A DNA stretch of 36,495 nucleotides from Bacteroidota bacterium (GTDB lineage Bacteria; Bacteroidota; Bacteroidia; Palsa-965). The DNA lies in the NCBI GenBank assembly GCA_006218065.1, contig VBWE01000027.1, positions 1-36,495 on the forward strand, in the 5' to 3' direction. Each line of letters begins with the position of its first letter. Position 1 is the first letter of the stretch. A program made the translations under genes and the position numbers. The notes beneath the pieces were generated by a model. It was not told where the DNA came from and did not search any database. It saw only the letters and a program-made list of their open reading frames with translations. Positions 7,771-15,916 of this stretch are shown piece by piece.

Positions 7771-10410
7771 TTAAAAAATCTTCAACTGCTCTTCCGTCCC
7801 CGGGTACCTTGGCGGACCCTTCTTCTCCTGTTCTTTCCTGAGCTTATCCATGGGCGACAACCCGCTCTCTTCCTCAGCCAGCTCTTCCTGAGGAATCTCG
7901 GCGAAAGGGTCGATAAGGTCGGCCTCCTTCACCTTGCTGGGCGAAAGTTTATTGCCTTTCGCGTTCAGGTTACGTATCTCGATAAAACTTTCAACGTCTA
8001 TTTTTTCCGGGGGAAGTTCCTTGCCTTTTTCCTTGCCGAACTTCACATGCGCCACCGGGCTTCTCGATGTGCTTACCGCTTCCAGTTTCGAACCTTCCGC
8101 TTCCGTGATGAAGAGCCGTTTTTTCTCGCTCGGTTCTACGATGAACCGTTTGATGAAATACGTTTTGCTTTCACCGTCCCAGTAAATGGCCGAGACCGGT
8201 TTTTTCGGATCGAATTTTTCGATCAGGATCATGTCCTCGTCGAAATGCGTGGTCAGGTCGATGCCGGTGAGCCGGTAATGTCCGCTCTGCGTGATGGTCA
8301 GTATTTTATCTTCCGGGCCGAAATCGCCGAGGAAGGTTCCTTTTACATCGTAGGTCAGGCGGCGGACGGAATCGTCGAACCATACTTTGCGTGCGCCGAA
8401 GGTGGATTTGCCTTTCTCTTTCAGCGTTACTTTCTGCACCTGGTAGCGGGTCAGGATATTGCCCTGCGAATCACGTCCCTTGATGGCGAGCTGCGTGAGG
8501 TCGACGTCGAATTCGAGCTTGCGCGCACCGGAATTCGGGTGCAGGTAAACGTTCAGGATTTCGGATTCCCCGTTCGGGTTGATCGACAGGTAGAATACTT
8601 TCGAGTCTTTCGTTCCGCGCGTCAGGCTGTAATCTTTATCGCGCGTGATGCCGGTTACCGAAAAACGTTTCATCATCACGTTTCCTTTCAGGCCGTCACG
8701 GTACACCATATTATACACAGTGCGGTCGTCGTTACGTTTGAAAATCTGGATGTGCATGATGTCTTTCCCGACGTACGTTTTTTCGCTCACCTTGGTCACC
8801 ATCATGCCGCCGTCGCGGCGGAAAACGATCACTTCGTCGAGATCGGAACAGTCGAAAACGAAATCGTCTTTCTTCAGCCCGGAACCGATGAAGCCCTCTT
8901 TCCAGTTGGCGTACAGTTTCACGTTGGCTGCGGCCACCTGGCGTGTATCGATTTCTTCGAACGGACGAATTTCCGTTTTCCGTTCGCGGCCGGCGCCGTA
9001 TTTTTTCTTCAGTTCGCGGAAATAATTCACCGCGTAATCCACCAGGTTGTCCAGGTTGTTTTGTACGCGGGCGATATTTTCGTTCAGGTTTTTGATCTGC
9101 TCGTCGGCCTTGAACGCGTCGAATTTCGAAATGCGCTTGATGCGGATCTCCGTCAGGCGGATGATGTCTTCGCGGGTAACTTCGCGCACGAATTTTTTCT
9201 TGTACGGCTTCAGCCCGAGGTCGATCGCTTCGAGAACGGCTTCCCAGGTGCGGGCTTCTTCAATGTCGCGGTAAATGCGTTTCTCGATGAATATTTTTTC
9301 GAGCGAAGCAAAGTGCAACTGTTCCCGTAACTCGTGCATTTCGATTTCGAGTTCCAGTTTCAGCAGGTCGAGCGTACGTTTGGTCGAAATGCGGAGCATC
9401 TCGTTCACGCCCACGAAGCGCGGCTTTTCGTTCTCGATGATGCAGGCGTTCGGGGAAATGCTCACTTCGCAGCCCGTGAAGGCATAAAGTGCATCGATGG
9501 TTTTATCCGGCGAAGCTTCCGGGTGCAGGTGGATCAAAATTTCTACGTTCTCCGCCGTATTGTCTTCGATCTTCCGGACTTTAATTTTTCCTTTTTCGTT
9601 GGCCGCGATAATCGTTTCGATCAGTCCGCCCGTAGTTGTGCCGAACGGGATCTCCGTTACCGCGAGCGTCTTTTTATCCAGTTGCTTGATCCGGGCGCGC
9701 ACGCGTATTTTTCCGCCGCGCAGGCCGTCGTTGTACTGGCTGAAATCGGCCATCCCGCCGGTGATGAAATCAGGAACGATATCCGTTTTCCTGCCGCGCA
9801 GCGAAGCGATGGACGCGTCGATCAATTCGTTGAAATTGTGCGGGAGGATTTTGCAGGCGAGACCTACGGCAATACCTTCCACACCCTGCGCCAGTAGTAA
9901 CGGGAATTTCACCGGCAGGGTGATCGGCTCTTTGTTTCGTCCGTCGTAACTGCTCTGCCACTGCGTGGTTTTCGGGTTGAATACGATTTCCTGTCCGAGT
10001 TTCGAAAGACGCGCTTCGATATAACGCGGGGCGGCTGCGCTGTCGCCGGTGTAAATATTTCCCCAGTTTCCCTGGCAGTCGATCAGCAGGTCTTTTTGCC
10101 CGAGCTGCACCAGCGCGTCGCCGATCGAAGCGTCGCCGTGCGGGTGGTATTTCATCGTGTGGCCGATGATGTTCGCCACTTTATTGTAACGGCCGTCTTC
10201 CAGTTCCCACATGGAGTGCAGGATGCGGCGCTGAACGGGCTTCAGCCCGTCTTCCACGTACGGAACGGCGCGCTCGAGGATAACGTACGAAGCATATTCG
10301 AGAAACCAGTTCTCGTACATGCCTTTGATATGCGTCACTTTGTCAAGCTCTTCGTGATGCTGCGCTTCTCCTTCGCCCTGTTGGTCGAAAATATCGTTGT
10401 CGTTGCTCAT
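7771..10410 (-). CDS. parC: DNA topoisomerase IV subunit A
   Basis: Encodes 879 aa. The N-terminal breakage-reunion domain contains DGLKPVQRRIL, YHPHGDASIGDAL and the active-site arginine-tyrosine of AAAPRYIEARL (Y130 attacks DNA). A C-terminal domain with weaker, beta-pinwheel-like content follows and ends in a charged tail. With ParE it forms the type II topoisomerase that decatenates daughter chromosomes. Assignment to ParC rather than GyrA rests on the Bacteroidota-type AAAPRYIE motif and linkage to parE. The residue equivalent to E. coli GyrA Ser83 appears to be A94, and Asp87 is kept as D98. It is the last gene of the minus-strand block, starting 7 nt after the SGNH hydrolase gene. Confidence 0.93.
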   Translation of the reverse strand: MSNDNDIFDQQGEGEAQHHEELDKVTHIKGMYENWFLEYASYVILERAVPYVEDGLKPVQRRILHSMWELEDGRYNKVANIIGHTMKYHPHGDASIGDALVQLGQKDLLIDCQGNWGNIYTGDSAAAPRYIEARLSKLGQEIVFNPKTTQWQSSYDGRNKEPITLPVKFPLLLAQGVEGIAVGLACKILPHNFNELIDASIASLRGRKTDIVPDFITGGMADFSQYNDGLRGGKIRVRARIKQLDKKTLAVTEIPFGTTTGGLIETIIAANEKGKIKVRKIEDNTAENVEILIHLHPEASPDKTIDALYAFTGCEVSISPNACIIENEKPRFVGVNEMLRISTKRTLDLLKLELEIEMHELREQLHFASLEKIFIEKRIYRDIEEARTWEAVLEAIDLGLKPYKKKFVREVTREDIIRLTEIRIKRISKFDAFKADEQIKNLNENIARVQNNLDNLVDYAVNYFRELKKKYGAGRERKTEIRPFEEIDTRQVAAANVKLYANWKEGFIGSGLKKDDFVFDCSDLDEVIVFRRDGGMMVTKVSEKTYVGKDIMHIQIFKRNDDRTVYNMVYRDGLKGNVMMKRFSVTGITRDKDYSLTRGTKDSKVFYLSINPNGESEILNVYLHPNSGARKLEFDVDLTQLAIKGRDSQGNILTRYQVQKVTLKEKGKSTFGARKVWFDDSVRRLTYDVKGTFLGDFGPEDKILTITQSGHYRLTGIDLTTHFDEDMILIEKFDPKKPVSAIYWDGESKTYFIKRFIVEPSEKKRLFITEAEGSKLEAVSTSRSPVAHVKFGKEKGKELPPEKIDVESFIEIRNLNAKGNKLSPSKVKEADLIDPFAEIPQEELAEEESGLSPMDKLRKEQEKKGPPRYPGTEEQLKIF

Positions 10411-10417
10411 GATTCGT

Positions 10418-11122
10418 TTATTCTTCCATAAATGGTTCGAGTACTTTTACCCAAACCGAGTAACCGGCGCGTGTAAAATGAACGCCGTCTTCCGAATATT
10501 CTTTTTTCAGTTTCCCGTCCTCCTCCAGCGCGCTGTGCATGTCGATGTACGTTACGCCGTTCTCTTTGCAGATACTTTTCAGTTCTTCGTTCAGGCCGTT
10601 CACCGTATTGTTCACCGAATTCGCCCAGCGCAGAACGGTAGAAGGCAGATCGACGGGCATCAGGCTCAGGAAATAAATTTTCGTTTCCGGGCTTTCGTTT
10701 TTGATGCGGCTGATGATCGTACGCCAGTTCTCCGTGATTTCCTCATTACTCACACGCTCCACCACGTCGTTGATGCCGATCTCGACGAAAATTTTTCCCG
10801 GTTTCAGTTTGGTGGCAAGCGAAAGCCGGTCGAGCAGGGCGGAAGTCATGTCGCCGCTGATGCCCATATTCACCAATCCGTCCACGCCTAAAGCCGAATC
10901 GTTAAACCAGTCCGTGAGGCTGTTCCCGATCATGATCACCGGCGGTGAGGGCGCTATGGTTTCAAATGCTTTCATCTTTTCATTCCGGTATGCTGACGAC
11001 CGTATTCCGTTCAATGCTTTGTTTGCCACCGACCGGTTGTATTGCCGGTAAGCGATCGGTGCAGCGATGGCAGCTACCAGGAGCAGGATCAGCGCGATGC
11101 GGATGATCCGTTTCCGTTTCAT
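10418..11122 (-). CDS. Membrane-anchored SGNH/GDSL-family hydrolase
   Basis: Encodes 234 aa with an N-terminal basic stretch and transmembrane anchor or signal (about residues 5-25). SGNH blocks are complete: block [11 protein letters not shown] with nucleophile S68, block II NMGISGD with G90, block III EIGINDV with N118, and block V EDGVHF with D212 and H215. The family hydrolyses esters of acylated lipids, sugars or glycans; the closest feel is the PAF-acetylhydrolase/GDSL lipase type. It is probably periplasmic or membrane-bound. Its ATG overlaps the parE stop (ATGA), and parC begins 7 nt after its stop, so it is translationally coupled inside the topoisomerase IV operon. The substrate is unknown. 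Confidence 0.88.
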   Translation of the reverse strand: MKRKRIIRIALILLLVAAIAAPIAYRQYNRSVANKALNGIRSSAYRNEKMKAFETIAPSPPVIMIGNSLTDWFNDSALGVDGLVNMGISGDMTSALLDRLSLATKLKPGKIFVEIGINDVVERVSNEEITENWRTIISRIKNESPETKIYFLSLMPVDLPSTVLRWANSVNNTVNGLNEELKSICKENGVTYIDMHSALEEDGKLKKEYSEDGVHFTRAGYSVWVKVLEPFMEE

Positions 11123-12999
11123 GCTTCTTCTTCCACGATTTCTTTTTCCTGGGCAGCTTCCACCAGGTCTTTTTCCACGCGCAGGTTTTCGATAATGTGT
11201 TTCTGGCGCTGTTCGGTGTTCTTGCCCATATAATAGGAAAGAATTTCTACGATGTTCGCGCCCTGGCCGATGATGACCGGTTCGAGGCGGATATCTTTCC
11301 CGATGAAGTGTTTGAACTCGTCGGGCGAAATTTCACCGAGCCCTTTGAAGCGCGTGATCTCCGGTTTGGCGCCGAGCCTGGCCATGGCCTGCCGCTTTTC
11401 GTCTTCCGAATAGCAGTAGATCGTTTCTTTTTTATTCCGTACGCGGAACAGCGGCGTCTGCAGGATATAAATATGCCCGTTGCGCACAAGTTCCGGGAAA
11501 AACTGGAGGAAAAACGTAAGCAGCAGCAGGCGGATATGCATGCCGTCCACGTCCGCATCGGTGGCGATCACTACGTTATTGTAACGCAGGTTTTCCAGTC
11601 CTTCCTCAATATCGAGCGCCGCCTGGATCAGGTTGAATTCTTCGTTTTCGTAAACTACTTTTTTCGTCAGGCCGTATGCGTTCAGCGGTTTGCCTTTCAG
11701 GCTGAACACGCCCTGTGTATTCACGTCGCGGGCCTTGGTGATCGATCCGCTGGCCGAATCTCCTTCGGTGATGAACAGCGTGCTGGCTAAACGGCGTTCG
11801 TGTTTCAGGTCGGTGAGGTGCACGCGGCAGTCGCGCAGTTTCCGGTTGTGCAGGTTGGCTTTCTTCGCGCGTTCACGGGCCAGTTTCTGGATTCCCGAAA
11901 GTTCCTTGCGCTCGCGTTCGCTGGCCAGTATTTTCCGGTGAAGCGCGTCGGCTGTTTCCGGGTTTTTGTGCAGGAAATTATCGAGTTCCGTTTTCAGGAA
12001 ATCGAGCACGAAGGATTTCATGGAAGGACCTTTCGGGCCGACATCCTGCGAACCGAGTTTCGTTTTCGTCTGTGATTCGAAAACGGGTTCCTGCACTTTT
12101 ACACTGATCGCCGCTATGATGGATGTGCGGATATCGGCCGCTTCGTAATCCTTCTTGTAAAAATCGCGGATCACTTTGACGATCGCTTCGCGGAAAGCCG
12201 CCTGGTGCGTGCCGCCCTGCGTGGTATGCTGGCCGTTCACGAAGGAATAATATTCTTCGCCGTACTGCATATCGCTGTGCGTCATGGCCAGTTCGATATC
12301 TTTTCCGCGCAGGTGAGTCACCGGGTAAACGACCGGGCCGCCGAGATTTTTCTGCAGCAGGTCGCGCAGCCCGTTCTCCGAGCGGATCTTCGTACCGTTA
12401 TAAGTAATCGTCAGGCCCGTGTTCAGGTATGCGTAATTCCACAAAAGCCGTTCAACGTATTCATTGATGTAGTGATAATTCATGAACACTTTATCGTCGG
12501 GAATGAAGGACATGATCGTGCCTTCGTCTTCATCGCAGGGTTTTATACGGGCGTCGTTGATGAGTTCGCCGCGTTTGAATTCGGCGATTTTCGTTTTTCC
12601 TTCGCGGATGGATTGCACGCGGAACCAACTGCTGAGCGCGTTTACGGCTTTTGTTCCCACGCCGTTCAAACCTACGGAAAACTTAAACGCTTCCGAATCG
12701 TATTTCGCACCGGTATTGATTTTCGAAACGCAGTCCACCACTTTACCGAGCGGAATGCCGCGGCCATAATCGCGCACCGTAACCACGCCTTCCTTGATGG
12801 TAACATCGATATTGCGCCCGTTGCCCATCACGAATTCATCCACGGAATTGTCGAGGACTTCTTTCGCGAGAATATAAATTCCGTCGTCCGGCGAAGCGCC
12901 GTCGCCCAACTTTCCAATATACATGCCCGGCCGCAAGCGGATATGCTCTTTCCAGTCGAGCGATTTGATATTGTCTTCCGAGTAATTTGTTTTTGCCAT
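11119..12999 (-). CDS. parE: DNA topoisomerase IV subunit B
   Basis: Encodes 626 aa from 12999 ([16 protein letters not shown]); an in-frame start at 13032 would overlap the preceding gene by 29 nt and add 11 non-conserved residues. The GHKL ATPase domain shows E47/D50/N51 ([10 protein letters not shown]), DYGRGIP and [14 protein letters not shown]. The TOPRIM metal site shows E412 ([11 protein letters not shown]) and D481/D483 (DADVDGMHI). It supplies ATP-driven strand passage for topoisomerase IV together with ParC, encoded two genes downstream. Length fits ParE better than GyrB. The HEPN-like gene ends 4 nt before its start. Confidence 0.93.
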   Translation of the reverse strand: MAKTNYSEDNIKSLDWKEHIRLRPGMYIGKLGDGASPDDGIYILAKEVLDNSVDEFVMGNGRNIDVTIKEGVVTVRDYGRGIPLGKVVDCVSKINTGAKYDSEAFKFSVGLNGVGTKAVNALSSWFRVQSIREGKTKIAEFKRGELINDARIKPCDEDEGTIMSFIPDDKVFMNYHYINEYVERLLWNYAYLNTGLTITYNGTKIRSENGLRDLLQKNLGGPVVYPVTHLRGKDIELAMTHSDMQYGEEYYSFVNGQHTTQGGTHQAAFREAIVKVIRDFYKKDYEAADIRTSIIAAISVKVQEPVFESQTKTKLGSQDVGPKGPSMKSFVLDFLKTELDNFLHKNPETADALHRKILASERERKELSGIQKLARERAKKANLHNRKLRDCRVHLTDLKHERRLASTLFITEGDSASGSITKARDVNTQGVFSLKGKPLNAYGLTKKVVYENEEFNLIQAALDIEEGLENLRYNNVVIATDADVDGMHIRLLLLTFFLQFFPELVRNGHIYILQTPLFRVRNKKETIYCYSEDEKRQAMARLGAKPEITRFKGLGEISPDEFKHFIGKDIRLEPVIIGQGANIVEILSYYMGKNTEQRQKHIIENLRVEKDLVEAAQEKEIVEEEA

Positions 13000-13003
13000 A
13001 ACT

Positions 13004-13627
13004 TCAGTGACTTGTTTGGTTTTGATAACCAACTTTAAGTACTAATGATATTCCTGCAAGGAATCCGCTAATAATCCAATTGCTTTCAAGCTTAATCCCA
13101 ACTTCATGGAATTTTTTGTTTCGAATTTCTCTCAATCCGTTTGCAAAATGAGCTTCTTGCTTTGTAATGAGTTTAGAATGATGCGCATATTCAATAACAT
13201 CGGCAAAATCGATATTCTTCTTCTTAGAAGTTTTTTCTTTAAACCAACTTCGGAAACCAGAATCACTTTGATATTTTTCTTTCAATAAGCACTCGATCAC
13301 TTTTGCTAATGTTGCTAATGCCTGTTCTTTCTCTCCAACTTCCGCCATGTTTAATAATGAAAGTATTTCATCAGAAACATTCTTATTAATATACCTGTAA
13401 TCATTGACAAGTTTCAATAATTGTTCCTTGACTTCCTCAGGCAATGATTTTGAAGAGCTAATTTTTTGCCTGATAGAAAGCAATCTATCTTTCTCAAGAT
13501 TGTCAACGCGAGCTTTGAGCTTAACGGATAGAACAACCAAATATGCTATTGTTCCGACAATAAGAATCACAATAACAGCGATCAGTATATTTCTATTCGC
13601 TCGAGATTTTTGTATACTATTCGCCAT
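13004..13627 (-). CDS. AT-rich membrane-anchored HEPN-like protein
   Basis: Encodes 207 aa: one N-terminal transmembrane segment (about 13-34), a short coiled coil (about 36-60), then helices through about residue 180. Near the end [13 protein letters not shown] contains R169-x4-H174, the R-x4-6-H signature of HEPN-fold RNases with Asn directly after Arg. The preceding helical layout ([12 protein letters not shown]) is reminiscent of the DUF4145/HEPN clan. A second hydrophobic stretch lies near 184-198. Two sampled 60-nt lines of the gene have about 32-35% GC, against about 57% in a sampled parE line, suggesting recent acquisition. It sits 11 nt after the ychF stop and 4 nt before parE. No partner nucleotidyltransferase antitoxin is adjacent. 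Nuclease activity is inferred, not shown. Confidence 0.75.
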   Translation of the reverse strand: MANSIQKSRANRNILIAVIVILIVGTIAYLVVLSVKLKARVDNLEKDRLLSIRQKISSSKSLPEEVKEQLLKLVNDYRYINKNVSDEILSLLNMAEVGEKEQALATLAKVIECLLKEKYQSDSGFRSWFKEKTSKKKNIDFADVIEYAHHSKLITKQEAHFANGLREIRNKKFHEVGIKLESNWIISGFLAGISLVLKVGYQNQTSH

Positions 13628-13638
13628 AAGAGAAATAT

Positions 13639-14736
13639 TTACACATTAAACCTGAAATGCATCACATCTCCATCCTGCACAATATATTCTTTTCCCTCGA
13701 TGCCTAATTTTCCTGCTTCGCGGCAGGCGGCTTCGGAACCGAGTTCGACAAAATCGTGGAGTTTGATCACTTCCGCTTTGATGAATCCTTTTTCAAAATC
13801 GCTGTGGATGACGCCGGCGGCCTGCGGGGCGGTCATGCCTTTCTCAATGGTCCAGGCCCGGACTTCTTTTACCCCGGCGGTGAAATACGTCTGGAGGTTG
13901 AGCAGGCGGTAGGCGGCGTGGATCAATTTGTTCACGCCCGGTTCGTCCAGCCCGATCTCGGACAGGAAGGCTTTCCGGTCTTCGTAATTCTCCAGCGCGG
14001 CGATTTCCGCTTCCATGGCTGCAGTAATGATCAGTACTTCGGCCTGTTCGTTTTTCACTAAGTCCATCACGGCCTGGGTATGGGTGTTGCCGGTTTTCAC
14101 CGAAGCTTCATCCACGTTGCATACGTACAGGATCGGTTTGATGGTGAGCAACTGCAGGTCGGCGATGTATTTAAAATCTTCCGGTGAAATTTTCATCGTT
14201 CGCGCCGATTCGCCGCGTTCGAGGGTGGCTTTCATTTCCGTGAGCAGTTCGGTTATTTTTTTCGCGTCCTTATCGCCGGCTTTGGCCTGGTTCACGACTT
14301 TTTTCAGGCGGGCTTCAACGGATTCCAGGTCTTTGAGCTGGAGTTCCATATCGATTACTTCCTTGTCGCGGACGGGATTTACTGATCCGTCCACATGCAC
14401 CACGTTCGGGTCGTCGAAGCAGCGGAGTACGTGGATAATGGCGTCACATTCCCGGATATTGCCCAGGAACTTGTTGCCGAGGCCTTCGCCTTTGCTGGCG
14501 CCTTTAACCAGCCCGGCAATATCGACGATCTCTACCGTAGTCGGTAAAATACGCTCCGGGTGTACCAGTTCGGCCAGTTTATTCAGGCGTTCATCCGGCA
14601 CGGTAATTACGCCCACATTCGGCTCGATGGTACAGAAAGGGAAATTGGCCGCCTGTGCCTTGGCGTTTGAAAGGCAATTGAATAAGGTCGACTTGCCCAC
14701 ATTAGGCAGGCCTACGATTCCACATTTTAAGGACAT
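13639..14736 (-). CDS. ychF: Redox-regulated ATPase/GTPase YchF (Obg family)
   Basis: Encodes 365 aa, the normal family length, from 14736 (MSLKCGIVGLPNVGKST); a frame from 14793 only adds leader. Walker A is GLPNVGKST (9-17), G3 is DIAGLVKGASKGEGLGN, and the degenerate G4 CNVDE is typical of YchF, which prefers ATP. A C-terminal TGS domain ends in the usual YIVQDGDVMHFRFNV. YchF (OLA1 in eukaryotes) binds ribosomes and affects stress responses and translation initiation. It is the first gene of the compact minus-strand block and has its own putative promoter at 14791-14798. Confidence 0.95.
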   Translation of the reverse strand: MSLKCGIVGLPNVGKSTLFNCLSNAKAQAANFPFCTIEPNVGVITVPDERLNKLAELVHPERILPTTVEIVDIAGLVKGASKGEGLGNKFLGNIRECDAIIHVLRCFDDPNVVHVDGSVNPVRDKEVIDMELQLKDLESVEARLKKVVNQAKAGDKDAKKITELLTEMKATLERGESARTMKISPEDFKYIADLQLLTIKPILYVCNVDEASVKTGNTHTQAVMDLVKNEQAEVLIITAAMEAEIAALENYEDRKAFLSEIGLDEPGVNKLIHAAYRLLNLQTYFTAGVKEVRAWTIEKGMTAPQAAGVIHSDFEKGFIKAEVIKLHDFVELGSEAACREAGKLGIEGKEYIVQDGDVMHFRFNV

Positions 14737-14790
14737 AGTCTTCTTTTGTAAAGCATGCCGGGCACGGTTCCTGCCCGGAATTTCAGTGGG

Positions 14791-14798
14791 CAAAGATA
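14791..14798 (-). promoter_or_regulatory. Putative -7 element of ychF promoter
   Basis: Read on the minus strand this is TATCTTTG, an exact TAnnTTTG match, about 55 nt upstream of the ychF start at 14736. No clear -33 TTG was found at standard spacing. It shares a 209-nt divergent spacer with the transketolase promoter. Confidence 0.5.
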
Positions 14799-14862
14799 AG
14801 GTCTTTCCGATGTCGCAGGAACCGCTAAAACCCTTGCAAAGATTGGAGTTTTCAACAAGTTT

Positions 14863-14881
14863 GGAATGTTTTCAACATTCC
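14863..14881. promoter_or_regulatory. Inverted repeat in ychF/transketolase spacer
   Basis: GGAATGTT (14863-14870) and AACATTCC (14874-14881) are perfect arms with a 3-nt spacer, located 22 nt upstream of the transketolase -7 element. Position and symmetry fit a dimeric regulator site, but a repeat or chance palindrome is equally possible. Confidence 0.35.
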
Positions 14882-14903
14882 GGCCAGCCCCCTTTAAAAC
14901 CGT

Positions 14904-14911
14904 TACTTTTG
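14904..14911 (+). promoter_or_regulatory. Putative -7 element of transketolase promoter
   Basis: TACTTTTG matches TAnnTTTG exactly, and the start codon lies at 14946, giving a leader of roughly 30 nt. No TTG is seen at ideal spacing upstream. Confidence 0.5.
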
Positions 14912-14945
14912 GCAGCGAAAATCACTTTTTTCCTTATAACGCATT

Positions 14946-15797
14946 ATGACTGAAATAACTAAACTGGAAAAGCGCTGTTCCCAGGTACGCCGGGATATTG
15001 TCCGCATGGTTCACGCCGTTAACTCGGGACACCCGGGCGGATCGCTGGGCTGCACGGAATATTTTGTGGCGCTTTATAACGCGGTCATGAACCATGATCC
15101 GAAAAAATTCGTCATGGATGGAAAAGGGGAAGACGTGTTTTTCCTTTCCAACGGGCATATTTCTCCGGTGTTTTACAGTGTGCTGGCCCGTTCGGGATAT
15201 TTCCCGGTGGAGGAATTAAAAACCTTCCGCAAACTGAACTCGCGCCTGCAGGGCCATCCCACCACGCACGAAGGCCTGCCCGGTGTGCGTATCGCTTCGG
15301 GCTCGCTCGGGCAGGGGATGTCCGTTGCCATCGGTGCGGCTTTCGCCAAGAAGCTGAACAAGGAAAACAATATCGTTTACAGCCTGCACGGCGACGGCGA
15401 ACTGCAGGAAGGACAGATCTGGGAAGCGGCTATGGCCGCAAGCGCCCATAAGGTGGATAATTACATCGCTACGGTGGACGTGAACGGCCAGCAGATCGAC
15501 GGTCCGACCGATAAAGTACTGCCCATGGGCGATCTCGCGGCCAAATTCAGCGCTTTCGGCTGGGATGTGCTGCATCTCGAACAGGGAAATAACCTTTCCG
15601 CCGTGATTGATATGCTGAAAAAAGCGAAGGCCGAACATACCGGGAAAGGCAAACCGGTCGTTATCCTTATGAAAACCGAAATGGGATACGGCGTCGATTT
15701 CATGATGGGATCGCATAAATGGCACGGCGTGGCGCCAAACGACGAACAATTGGCACAAGCTTTGGGACAGTTGGAGGAGACAGAGGGAGACTATTAG
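14946..15797 (+). CDS. Transketolase, N-terminal (TPP-binding) subunit
   Basis: Encodes 283 aa, matching the split-transketolase alpha half. Motifs: SGHPGGSLG (H29), LSNGHISPVFY (H71), ASGSLGQGMS and the thiamine-diphosphate/Mg2+ motif beginning GDGELQEGQIWEA (149-161) and ending at about N180. With the C-terminal half encoded at 17453-18415 it transfers two-carbon ketol units between sugar phosphates in the non-oxidative pentose phosphate pathway. Split transketolases are usual in many bacteria, but their halves are normally adjacent; here a VWA gene and two repeats intervene. Confidence 0.94.
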   Translation: MTEITKLEKRCSQVRRDIVRMVHAVNSGHPGGSLGCTEYFVALYNAVMNHDPKKFVMDGKGEDVFFLSNGHISPVFYSVLARSGYFPVEELKTFRKLNSRLQGHPTTHEGLPGVRIASGSLGQGMSVAIGAAFAKKLNKENNIVYSLHGDGELQEGQIWEAAMAASAHKVDNYIATVDVNGQQIDGPTDKVLPMGDLAAKFSAFGWDVLHLEQGNNLSAVIDMLKKAKAEHTGKGKPVVILMKTEMGYGVDFMMGSHKWHGVAPNDEQLAQALGQLEETEGDY

Positions 15798-15842
15798 TCT
15801 TCCGATGCTTCGCGCGTCTGCAATTACGAATTTCGAATGCCG

Positions 15843-15860
15843 TCCCGATAGCTATCGGGA
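15843..15860. repeat. 18-bp perfect palindrome
   Basis: TCCCGATAGCTATCGGGA is a perfect palindrome in the 119-nt gap after the first transketolase half. It is flanked by GAATTTCGAATGCC and TGCGAATGACGAA, forming a looser outer symmetry. I recall this palindrome as a frequent intergenic repeat of Bacteroidota. It may also weaken transcription into the VWA gene. Confidence 0.65.
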
Positions 15861-15916
15861 TGCGAATGACGAAGTGAATGCGCATATCTAAAACATGACC
15901 GATGAGATTAACTGGG

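Noticed and set aside
7207-9330. Long plus-strand open frame (about 707 codons) opposite parC
   Set aside because: It is antisense to a clearly conserved topoisomerase gene, its translation is low-complexity Phe/Arg/Val-rich without motifs, and it arises from the codon use of parC.
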